45,174 bases of DNA, taken from a virus. Positions 22,424-28,039 of the stretch are shown one piece after another (the stretch's first letter is position 1; every line of letters starts with the position of its first letter). The DNA is taken from IMG/VR virus record IMGVR_UViG_3300021339_000002, positions 1-45,174 of that record; one strand, given 5' to 3'. A model generated the notes under the pieces. That model ran no database searches. It was not told the origin of the DNA and saw only the letters and a list, made by a program, of their open reading frames with translations. Made by a program: the position numbers and the translations under genes.

Positions 22424-22475
22424 GTTCGTGGCTCCCTTTAATCGTTTATCGTTATTCACGCGAGTGTGGGGCACG

Positions 22476-22682
22476 TTAGGCCACCTCTTCGACGCAGTTA
22501 GGGTGAACGTATCCCGAATACCCGTTGTAATCGTTATGCTTGCTATTCTTTTCCCAAATAAACAGGCTAGGCTCAAATGACGCACAATGTGTAATTTGGC
22601 CATCGGTGCGCCACACTTTGCGCTTGCCTGATTCCGTCTTATCGAAGTTTTCCAGATTCACGTATACCCGTTTTGATTTCAT
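22476..22682 (-). CDS. Small basic protein
   Basis: A 68-aa protein from ATG 22682. It is basic at the N-terminus and ends HPNCVEEVA. Aromatic and Asn-rich in the middle (NDYNGYSGYVH). Function unknown. Confidence 0.45.
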   Translation of the reverse strand: MKSKRVYVNLENFDKTESGKRKVWRTDGQITHCASFEPSLFIWEKNSKHNDYNGYSGYVHPNCVEEVA

Positions 22683-22684
22683 GG

Positions 22685-22888
22685 CTAGGCCACCTCTTGA
22701 TAGATTGTTTTCTTAACGAACAGGCCCATAGGTCTGTCGCAGCACATAAACACATGATTCTTGGAAAGGTTGAAATAATCCCCTAGGTTGGCGGAGTTTT
22801 GAGAGCAACACACTCGGCATAATAAGAAACGATGATCGTTAGTAACGCCTATCTGGTCCTTTAAATCTGATACTTTGATTTTTCTCAT
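22685..22888 (-). CDS. Small four-cysteine protein
   Basis: A 67-aa protein; the start at ATG 22888 is favoured by AAGGGGG upstream. LLCRVCCSQN and VFMCCDRP give four to five cysteines that could make a zinc ribbon. It ends IYQEVA, similar to the EEVA end of the next gene. Confidence 0.5.
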   Translation of the reverse strand: MRKIKVSDLKDQIGVTNDHRFLLCRVCCSQNSANLGDYFNLSKNHVFMCCDRPMGLFVKKTIYQEVA

Positions 22889-22890
22889 GG

Positions 22891-23067
22891 CTATTTGCCC
22901 CCTTTGCATTTCGTACAAGTTCGGGCTATGACGTTATGGACGCAGTTGTCTAAGTTATCTATTGCTACTACGGCATTCGTGGTATCCGTGAATTGAAATC
23001 TGCCGCATGTGCAGATCTTAACGGTCCCTGATCTTCCCATTACAAATTTATGTATGTGCTTAGTCAT
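22891..23067 (-). CDS. Small zinc-ribbon protein
   Basis: A 58-aa protein; the start chosen is ATG 23067, behind AAGGGAGCC. CTCG and CTKCKGG flank the protein, with further Cys/His in between (HKF at the start, NCVHNV). This is a minimal zinc-ribbon arrangement. Function unknown. Confidence 0.5.
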   Translation of the reverse strand: MTKHIHKFVMGRSGTVKICTCGRFQFTDTTNAVVAIDNLDNCVHNVIARTCTKCKGGK

Positions 23068-23090
23068 TTTATTGGCTCCCTTGAATTTCA

Positions 23091-23339
23091 TTAATCGTTC
23101 CCCCGTTCGTACAATGTGAGCCTGAGCCACTTGCCAGACAGCGGTGATTCCCAAAACTTGATGAGCCTTTGAAGGTAGGCTACTTGGTCGGTGATAAGGG
23201 GGCATGTGGTCTTAAGCTCAAAGCCGCACGCCATCGCCAGCCGTGCGATCTCATCGGGAGCGTACTGGCGAAGTTGGTTATTATGTCTCTTAAGCCAGCG
23301 CCCGAATGCTCTTGATTCCGATTGAGTGTCTAGGTCCAT
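23091..23339 (-). CDS. First gene of the leftward operon, unknown function
   Basis: An 82-aa protein from ATG 23339, with TGGAGG upstream and the CATATTATG promoter box 30 bases away. It is mainly helical (FGRWLKRHNNQLRQYAPDEI) with one Cys pair split across the middle. Its place directly behind the promoter suggests an early-expressed or prophage-expressed gene. Not recognised. Confidence 0.5.
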   Translation of the reverse strand: MDLDTQSESRAFGRWLKRHNNQLRQYAPDEIARLAMACGFELKTTCPLITDQVAYLQRLIKFWESPLSGKWLRLTLYERGND

Positions 23340-23368
23340 GGCGTATCCTCCATTAAGATATAACATAA

Positions 23369-23407
23369 CATATTATGTAATACAAGGGCCTAGATACGTC
23401 TAGATAC
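23369..23407 (-). promoter_or_regulatory. Leftward promoter/operator with CATAATATG box and CTAGATAC direct repeats
   Basis: Read leftward, CATAATATG (23369-23377) is about 30 bases before the start of the operon and contains a CATAAT -10. Two direct repeats CTAGATAC (23390-23397, 23400-23407) lie just upstream; their complement GTATCTAG is the box also seen in the attP arm region. The -35 hexamer is not clear, so the repeats may bind an activator or repressor. Confidence 0.5.
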
Positions 23408-23857
23408 CGATTGTTAAGAGATGTTATGGCTGTCGACGGTGAATTGTTCCACGTGGGAAGATCTTTATTTACGGCCGCGGCTGTAGGATAGACTCATCTG
23501 GACCCGGAGGGGATCATTGCCCAGTTTTAAGCCCAGCGGCATTTAAAGGGAACGCCTCAAGTGAGGTTAACGGCACCGTGCCGCTAGATCGGTGAGCTAG
23601 GTGTACCCATGGTGTACGCCTAGGAGCCCGTGAGCCCATGGCCTTACCGCGCGATATCCTTTAAACGTATCTTAGCGTACTTACCCGTATCTGGACGCAT
23701 CGCAGGATTCGATTCTAGGCCCCTAATAATTCCCGGCCGTGTGTAAGCATGGCCACCGGCGCCGTTTAAATTGATCCTAGAGCCTTTACGCCCCGTTGCT
23801 GGCCCTGCTACAATCCCTTGAGGCCTCCGTTCTTACTGGCGGGGGCCTTTTAATTTT
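23386..23857 (+). ncRNA. ORF-free, hairpin-rich region ending in an intrinsic terminator (candidate long non-coding RNA)
   Basis: No ORF of convincing quality runs through about 470 bases. Perfect or near-perfect hairpins follow each other: CCTCA/TGAGG (23555-23566), CGGCA/TGCCG (23571-23583), a 10-pair stem CTAGG...CCTAG (23597-23623), GGCCGTG/CATGGCC (23735-23754) and the terminator (23821-23857). GGGCCTAGA (23386-23394) is complementary to TCTAGGCCC (23714-23722), a possible long-range closing stem. A parS-like TGTTCCACGTGG lies at 23445. The start of the RNA is unknown, and no family was recognised. Confidence 0.4.
23821..23857 (+). terminator. Strong rho-independent terminator
   Basis: Stem AGGCCTCCG (23821-23829) pairs with CGGGGGCCT (23840-23848), 9 pairs with one G-U; loop of 10; followed by TTTTAATTTT. 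It is oriented for rightward transcripts, yet no rightward gene precedes it for 3.6 kb. Confidence 0.8.
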
Positions 23858-23869
23858 CCCTACCCCCCC

Positions 23870-24075
23870 GTAGTAAGAGGTAAGAGCAGTAAGGGAAGGT
23901 TTACTAAGCCTTTACTAAGGACGTTGCTCTTAAGCCGTATAGACGTGCTCCATTGACTTTAAAGAATTGATGTAGTAGCCTTGCCAACGTAGTAAGATCT
24001 GTCCTTAATGATGTAAAGGCTGTTATCCAGATGTAAGGCTGTTCGCCGTTGGGCTTGCCGGTCGTGGTAGTAAGA
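23870..24075 (+). promoter_or_regulatory. Iteron region upstream of the small terminase gene (packaging-site candidate)
   Basis: GTAGTAAGA occurs three times (23870-23878, 23989-23997, 24067-24075). TTTACTAAG occurs at 23900-23908 and 23911-23919. A 14-15 base direct repeat GATGTAA(A)GGCTGTT lies at 24010-24024 and 24030-24043. Small terminases bind repeated DNA boxes, often inside or beside their own gene, so this is a good candidate for pac/cos. A promoter role for some boxes is not excluded. Confidence 0.5.
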
Positions 24076-24104
24076 CTCTAATCACGATCTGGAGCCTTTG
24101 GCTA

Positions 24105-24707
24105 ATGGAAGCAAGCCCCTCACCTGAGCCTAGCCCTGTAGTACCTAGCCAGATATCCTTACCAATACCAATACCTACTGCAGCTAAGCCTAAGAAGCGC
24201 AACACAGGCGAACGCATGGCACCGGCACGCGCTTATGCTATTCGAGCGTTGGTTGAGTCCGGCTTTAATAAGAGAGAGATTTGTAAACGTGAACACGTAT
24301 CAATCAACACCGTAAATGCTATTAAAAACTCGCCTAGATTCGACCCGCAACGAGTGGATCGTATTAAACAGAATTTGTCCGCGCAGTGGTACGATACGGG
24401 ACATCGAGCACTTAATGAGATAAGTGACCAAAAGCTTTCAGAATCAAGTGCTTTACAACTTGCAACAGTAGCCGCCATATCTACAGACAAGGCACGTCTT
24501 ATAGAGGGGAAGTCAACATCTAGGACGGAATATGTCAACGCAGAGGATCAGGCCGTTAACGATGAGATAGCACGCCTAGAGGCTGAGGTAGGGAAGTGGG
24601 AACGTGGTGAGGTACTCAATACAGAGGGACTTGAATCAGAGGGTACAACCTCCGCAGGACAGTTAGCTCCTGAGACGATAGATGAGGGGGCTAAGGGTGC
24701 GCCGTGA
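24105..24707 (+). CDS. terS: Terminase small subunit-like protein
   Basis: A 200-aa protein. A Pro-rich N-terminus leads to a helix-turn-helix region (YAIRALVESGFNKREIC, HVSINTVNAIKN). A helical oligomerisation-like region follows (ALQLATVAAISTDKARLIEG), then a Glu-rich coiled segment and an acidic tail. The SALQLAT...TDKARLIEGK pattern is frequent in HTH-type phage DNA-packaging proteins. It lies 3.3 kb before the large terminase, with small genes between. GTAGTAAGA iterons in front of the gene could be its binding sites. The assignment is by fold order and context. Confidence 0.6.
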   Translation: MEASPSPEPSPVVPSQISLPIPIPTAAKPKKRNTGERMAPARAYAIRALVESGFNKREICKREHVSINTVNAIKNSPRFDPQRVDRIKQNLSAQWYDTGHRALNEISDQKLSESSALQLATVAAISTDKARLIEGKSTSRTEYVNAEDQAVNDEIARLEAEVGKWERGEVLNTEGLESEGTTSAGQLAPETIDEGAKGAP

Positions 24708-24947
24708 GACTCTAATTGAGACACTAACGCATCGAATCCGGCCGAATTATGCGCCGGTTAGCCCCGCCAGCCCCCCCCTCCCCCACCCCCTTCGCTGTAG
24801 ATCGGGTGCTATTGAGAGCAGACCCAAACAAACATTGCCCCATCCTTCCGCCCGCCCCTCTTACAAACAGTCCCTAGGCCGGATAGAAGACCCTTACTGC
24901 TGTGGCCGTCTCGATCGCCACACTCACCGAACCATAAAAGGCCGTCA
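24708..24947 (+). other. Gap without a convincing gene
   Basis: A Pro/Cys-rich rightward frame crosses this stretch, but it has no ribosome site and a C-tract (CCCCCCCCTCCCCCACCCCC) that argues against coding. A small inverted repeat (CCGGCCGAATTATGCGCCGG) is visible. Nothing further was recognised. Confidence 0.4.
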
Positions 24948-25067
24948 ATGACCTTCTACTTCTCCGAAGAGAATATCTGTGACTGTGTGACCCATAACCC
25001 CCGCGAGCGCAACAGCATCATCGAGCAACTCATGGCGATGTATTTAGGCTTAGCGGAGTGGCATTGA
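24948..25067 (+). CDS. 39-aa small protein
   Basis: ATG 24948 is preceded by AAAAGG. The peptide begins MTFYFSEENICDC and ends in a helix (SIIEQLMAMYLGLAEWH). Its TGA overlaps the next ATG (TGATG), which suggests coupling. Function unknown. Confidence 0.45.
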   Translation: MTFYFSEENICDCVTHNPRERNSIIEQLMAMYLGLAEWH

Positions 25068-25312
25068 TGGCCTTTACGTATGCCATGGAGACTTTCGGAA
25101 GTTGGGCGGAATATGGCGATGAAGTTACGACCAGGGCCAAGCAAGCGCGGCGGCTGGGGCGCAATTTAGCGGATCTGGTTTGGCGCAAGCGTTCGGAAGG
25201 TGGGATGGTCAAGAAGGTCGAATGGTTTGAGCAAAACGATTTTACCATGGTATTTCCGCGGATTGGCTGGAAGCTCAGGGTTCTGGTGCCGATCAAGGAG
25301 CCTGTTTCTTGA
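25067..25312 (+). CDS. Small basic protein
   Basis: About 81 aa from ATG 25067 (GTG 25058 is possible). A basic helical segment (RAKQARRLGRNLADLVWRKR) precedes a beta part ending RVLVPIKEP. Not recognised. It is linked by overlaps to both neighbours. Confidence 0.45.
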   Translation: MAFTYAMETFGSWAEYGDEVTTRAKQARRLGRNLADLVWRKRSEGGMVKKVEWFEQNDFTMVFPRIGWKLRVLVPIKEPVS

Positions 25313-25509
25313 AAACTAGCACTCAAGCAAACGAATTGAATAAGCCTATTCCCGAGGTTGCGCCTTTTTCTGGCCCGCCCGCCCAACAAAAAGGCTTCAA
25401 AGTTAGCACTCTCCGCCCAAAGCCTTTTGAAGGCCTGTCCAAAGCCAACTCTATAAAAACGTACGACAAGTTGATTTCGATGCTCATTGGCCAGGTGAGT
25501 CGTGGGTGA
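25309..25509 (+). CDS. Small protein, weak evidence
   Basis: A 66-aa frame beginning at TTG 25309 overlapping the upstream stop. Composition is Lys/Ser/Pro-rich with no motif. An opposing ORF covers the same region, but overlaps with neighbours favour the rightward reading. Confidence 0.3.
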   Translation: MKTSTQANELNKPIPEVAPFSGPPAQQKGFKVSTLRPKPFEGLSKANSIKTYDKLISMLIGQVSRG

Positions 25510-25684
25510 TTTGATCCCGCGGGTTTTGGAGGGGCGGCCGATACCGCCGGGGGTGTCGTACAAGAAGTTATCGGGGCATCTGTTTGTGTATCTGGGGACA
25601 AAGGACCATGTGGGCAGCCTTCGGCTGACCAAGGAATTTCCTTGGGTGCGGGTTCGGATTTATAAGTTTGAGGCGGACAAGTGA
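25502..25684 (+). CDS. Small beta-rich protein
   Basis: A 60-aa protein from GTG 25502. SYKKLSGHLFVYLGTKDHVG suggests beta strands. No family recognised. The end overlaps the next start (GTGA). Confidence 0.4.
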   Translation: MGDLIPRVLEGRPIPPGVSYKKLSGHLFVYLGTKDHVGSLRLTKEFPWVRVRIYKFEADK

Positions 25685-25878
25685 AGGTTTCAAGGCGGCC
25701 GGGCCGTGGCCGGGCGGTGCAGATCACGAAGGAATGGTTTGACGCGCCGCATCCGAACCCGCTGCATCCGGTGGGGCTGCGAATGGACCCGCGCACCCGG
25801 ACGGTCGAGGTTCCGACCAAAAAAGGGAGCGTGGTTGCCGGCATCGGGTACTGGATCCAAATGGACCAGGGCCGATGA
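25681..25878 (+). CDS. Small basic beta-rich protein
   Basis: A 65-aa protein from GTG 25681 with an N-terminal basic stretch (SRRPGRGRAVQITKEWF) and strands near the end (TVEVPTKKGSVVAGIGYWI). Function unknown. The operon is tightly packed with GTGA/ATGA overlaps. Confidence 0.4.
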   Translation: MKVSRRPGRGRAVQITKEWFDAPHPNPLHPVGLRMDPRTRTVEVPTKKGSVVAGIGYWIQMDQGR

Positions 25879-26039
25879 AGAGTATCCATCAGGCGGTATC
25901 TGACGCCTATGACGACTGTATCGCCGTCGCCAAGGATTTTAGCGGGCAGGGGGTCTTGATCCAGCAGCTACTTCGAGATCACAAGAAGTTGGCCTTGTTC
26001 CACTTAGAGCGCCAGGCGCCGGATGCACGAGATCATTGA
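25875..26039 (+). CDS. 54-aa helical protein
   Basis: ATG 25875 overlaps the previous stop (ATGA). The peptide is mostly helix (GQGVLIQQLLRDHKKLALFH). It overlaps the Acb2-like gene by 17 bases. Not recognised. Confidence 0.45.
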   Translation: MKSIHQAVSDAYDDCIAVAKDFSGQGVLIQQLLRDHKKLALFHLERQAPDARDH

Positions 26040-26352
26040 AGTCAAAAACGACGTCGACGTGGACGGCAACCCCGCCGGCGGGCTGGTGTCGGGCATGGGC
26101 TTGGCAATCCAGTGGCAGAAAGGGGCGCTCGGAGTATTTCGCAGTCGCCAAGAGCCTAACGGGGCGTTTGTCGAAACGGTGCTCGAGGCCGTCCGGCAGA
26201 GGCTTGATTTTTATCAGACCGCGGCCAACGGCAAGTTCGCGTGCCGGGAAAACGCGATGGCCCTTACAAAGATTGACGAGGCGCTCTTGTGGTTGGGCCG
26301 ACGCACTAAGGACCGCCGCGAGCGCGGCGTTGAAGGCACCTTGGCGGTATGA
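26023..26352 (+). CDS. Acb2/Tad1-like cyclic-oligonucleotide sponge (candidate anti-CBASS/anti-Thoeris)
   Basis: A 109-aa protein. The C-terminal half, AVRQRLDFYQTAANGKFACR, then ENAMALTKIDEALLWLGRRT and RRERGVEGT, follows the helical hairpin pattern of small phage proteins in the Acb2/Tad1 hairpin family. These form oligomers that bind and hide signal nucleotides made by CBASS or Thoeris defence systems. The N-terminal half (PAGGLVSGMGLAIQWQ) is the extension common in these homologues. It sits in a block of tiny genes between small and large terminase, a typical place for anti-defence genes. Whether it binds nucleotides is not shown. Confidence 0.6.
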   Translation: MHEIIEVKNDVDVDGNPAGGLVSGMGLAIQWQKGALGVFRSRQEPNGAFVETVLEAVRQRLDFYQTAANGKFACRENAMALTKIDEALLWLGRRTKDRRERGVEGTLAV

Positions 26353-26489
26353 CCGACGGGGATCTCGATGAGGCGTGTATCTATTGCCCGGACTGCGAGC
26401 ATGACGCCCGTTGGCACAGCCAGGCCGGGTGCATGATGCCGATCTGTCCGTGCCGCAAGGAAAAGACGGCTATCAAGGGGGGACTATGA
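26349..26489 (+). CDS. 46-aa cysteine-rich protein
   Basis: ATG 26349 overlaps the Acb2-like stop. CIYCPDC, AGC and CPCRK give six cysteines with His in between, consistent with a small zinc-binding fold. Its own stop overlaps the next ATG. Not recognised. Confidence 0.5.
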   Translation: MTDGDLDEACIYCPDCEHDARWHSQAGCMMPICPCRKEKTAIKGGL

Positions 26490-26668
26490 ACTTGTTAGGT
26501 AAGAAAGGCGAGATCGACATCGTCAAGCTCCTGCTGGTGCTCTTGATTCTGGGGTTCTTTGGGCTCTTGCCGTTTTGGGGGTACTCATCCGGCTACGGGT
26601 TTGCTCCGGGGGGTTTTGTCGGACTCCTGCTGTTGATCGTTTTGCTTAAGGTCTTGGGAGTCATCTAG
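26486..26668 (+). CDS. DUF3309-like two-span membrane protein
   Basis: A 60-aa protein from ATG 26486, with AAGGGGGG upstream. Two hydrophobic helices flank LPFWGYSSGYGFAPGG, the pattern of DUF3309-type small membrane proteins found in many Proteobacteria and Acidobacteria. The function of the family is unknown. A host-derived gene is possible. Confidence 0.6.
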   Translation: MNLLGKKGEIDIVKLLLVLLILGFFGLLPFWGYSSGYGFAPGGFVGLLLLIVLLKVLGVI

Positions 26669-26826
26669 TGGACCCCCAGTGCCAGGTTTGTAAAGGCGAA
26701 GGCTGGGTCTGCGAAGTCCATCCGAACATCGCCTGGGACGGCGGGACGGGATGCTGCGGCGGGGCCGGGCAACACTGCGTGTGTAACCCGCCGCCCGTGG
26801 GGCCGTCGGGTGACGTTCATGGATGA
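26668..26826 (+). CDS. Small conserved cysteine-rich protein (CxxCxGEGWVCE family)
   Basis: A 52-aa protein from GTG 26668. CQVCKGEGWVCEVHP, GTGCCGGAG and CVCNPP match a widespread short protein found in phages and Proteobacteria, probably zinc binding. Function unknown. Confidence 0.65.
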   Translation: MDPQCQVCKGEGWVCEVHPNIAWDGGTGCCGGAGQHCVCNPPPVGPSGDVHG

Positions 26827-27010
26827 GCGCACCGAAATTGCCGCCATGGCCATGGAAGGTATTTTAGTCGGGATGTTTGCCGACCGGCCCACGTCTCGGC
26901 CGCCGCCCGAGAAAGTCGCCGAACAAGCCGTGACCTATGCCGACGCTTTGCGCGAGGCGCTCGTGACATGGCAGGACCCCTTAAAGCCATGTCAGACACC
27001 GCCAGTTTAG
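26819..27010 (+). CDS. Small conserved phage protein, relative of the one at 8976
   Basis: A 63-aa protein from ATG 26819. IAAMAMEGILVGM and AVTYADALREAL align with the MAMQGIISGM and ADALIAEL segments of the early-operon protein at 8976. This suggests a second copy of the same family in a different operon. Confidence 0.5.
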   Translation: MDERTEIAAMAMEGILVGMFADRPTSRPPPEKVAEQAVTYADALREALVTWQDPLKPCQTPPV

Positions 27011-27186
27011 CGGACCTGGCGTGGGCCCACGAGACCTTGCTTCGTTTGATCTGGCTCGTACAGATGAACGCCTTTGTCAACGACCGCCGAAGCGAGTGCC
27101 TGGTTGCGCTTTCCAGAAGCGCGGTCTTGCTTGAAGGTCTGATTCAGGAGCACTTGGGCGATGCCAGACGGCGGCGGGACGATTAG
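26989..27186 (+). CDS. Small helical protein
   Basis: About 65 aa from ATG 26989 (ATG 26968 is possible). All-helical, Leu-rich (ETLLRLIWLVQMNAF) with a basic C-terminus. Not recognised. Confidence 0.4.
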   Translation: MSDTASLADLAWAHETLLRLIWLVQMNAFVNDRRSECLVALSRSAVLLEGLIQEHLGDARRRRDD

Positions 27187-27358
27187 GGGGAGCATCTTTG
27201 TGCGGGAAACGGCGGGAGGGCGAAGGCTTTTTAAGGCCGAGCGGCTGCGGTCGGGAAACTGGCTTTTAGTGGAAACCTCCGGTGCATCCCGCCGGACGGT
27301 TAACCACGACGACTTTTGCGTCGCTTACGAGAAGGTGCCCGATGCCAGAACCTCCTGA
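27161..27358 (+). CDS. Small beta-rich protein
   Basis: A 65-aa protein from ATG 27161. Strands (SIFVRETAGGRRLFKAERL, NWLLVET) followed by VNHDDFCVAYEK. It overlaps the next gene by 17 bases. Function unknown. Confidence 0.45.
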   Translation: MPDGGGTIRGSIFVRETAGGRRLFKAERLRSGNWLLVETSGASRRTVNHDDFCVAYEKVPDARTS

Positions 27359-27656
27359 ACCCGTTCCCATTTGGGGATGGTTTGTCCGGCGAAAGGATGA
27401 TCCGAAAGTGCCCGTACGGGCGATGCACATGACGAAAGTCTTTACTTATGTGGGCGCCCAAGGAGCCGTGCGGGGCCAGGCCGGGGAATGGCTCATTGAA
27501 GACCGGGAAGGCAAAAACCCGAGGGCTCTGGAGGACAAAGTGTTTAAGGCCCTTTACGCGCCATGTGAGCCCGAGCGGCCCGAGCTTATCCAGCCGCCAG
27601 ATCCAGCCCCGCCTTTTGAAGGGCCGCCCACGGACCCCGACAAGGAGTCGATTTGA
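27342..27656 (+). CDS. GDWLV-type phage protein, copy 1
   Basis: About 104 aa from ATG 27342. The pattern VRAMHM...FTYVG...GQAGEWLIEDREG...FKALYAP follows the outline of small PGDYG-like phage proteins (strand, xAGxWL, strand, F...Y). The next gene has the same outline, so the two are tandem paralogues. Function unknown. Confidence 0.5.
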   Translation: MPEPPEPVPIWGWFVRRKDDPKVPVRAMHMTKVFTYVGAQGAVRGQAGEWLIEDREGKNPRALEDKVFKALYAPCEPERPELIQPPDPAPPFEGPPTDPDKESI

Positions 27657-27967
27657 ATCGGACTCATCTTGAAATGCAGGAAGATTTCACCTGGCAGCCG
27701 TACCGCATAAAGCCCGCGGCCGTCTGGGCCATGCGAATGAACCGGGATTTTGAATGCACCTCGCTTGAATGCACGCTCTACGGGAAAGCCGGAGACTGGC
27801 TGGTGCGTGGCGACGACGGCTGGACTTTCCCGGTCTCAAGCGCGGTCTTTGAGCGCCACTTTACAAAACGAGAATGGAGGAAACCCAATGAAGAAACTCA
27901 AAAAAGGCCAGGTCAAGCGCTTCAAGAAAAACAAGTCCATGCCGCCCGTGGCCAAGAAAGCCTTTAA
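27653..27967 (+). CDS. GDWLV-type phage protein, copy 2
   Basis: A 104-aa protein from TTG 27653. VWAMRMNRDFECT, GKAGDWLVRGDDG and FERHFTKREW parallel the upstream protein. Its last 80 bases overlap the basic-peptide gene at 27888 in another frame, so the C-terminal 27 residues are less certain as a functional segment. Confidence 0.5.
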   Translation: MNRTHLEMQEDFTWQPYRIKPAAVWAMRMNRDFECTSLECTLYGKAGDWLVRGDDGWTFPVSSAVFERHFTKREWRKPNEETQKRPGQALQEKQVHAARGQESL

Positions 27968-28022
27968 GCCCGGCAACATCGCCAAGAAATCCCCCAACCT
28001 TTCAGGGATGAGCTTGCGGTAA
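27888..28022 (+). CDS. Very basic 44-aa peptide before the large terminase
   Basis: ATG 27888 behind TGGAGGAAA. The peptide is about one-third Lys/Arg (KKLKKGQVKRFKKNKS). It may bind DNA or RNA. The strong ribosome site supports expression. No family recognised. Confidence 0.5.
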   Translation: MKKLKKGQVKRFKKNKSMPPVAKKAFKPGNIAKKSPNLSGMSLR

Positions 28023-28039
28023 TGGCCCACTAGGTCCGA

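Noticed and set aside
23690-23730. tRNA T-arm-like GGATTCGATTC sequence
   Set aside because: Stem cannot be completed and no acceptor or anticodon stem is found nearby; chance match.
24682-24951. Rightward 89-aa ORF after the small terminase gene
   Set aside because: Pro/Arg-rich low-complexity reading over a C-tract, no ribosome site, no motif; a small gene at 24948 is better supported.
25030-25889. Leftward ORFs of 188-200 aa
   Set aside because: They oppose a chain of rightward genes joined by start-stop overlaps and lack ribosome sites; judged to be shadows.
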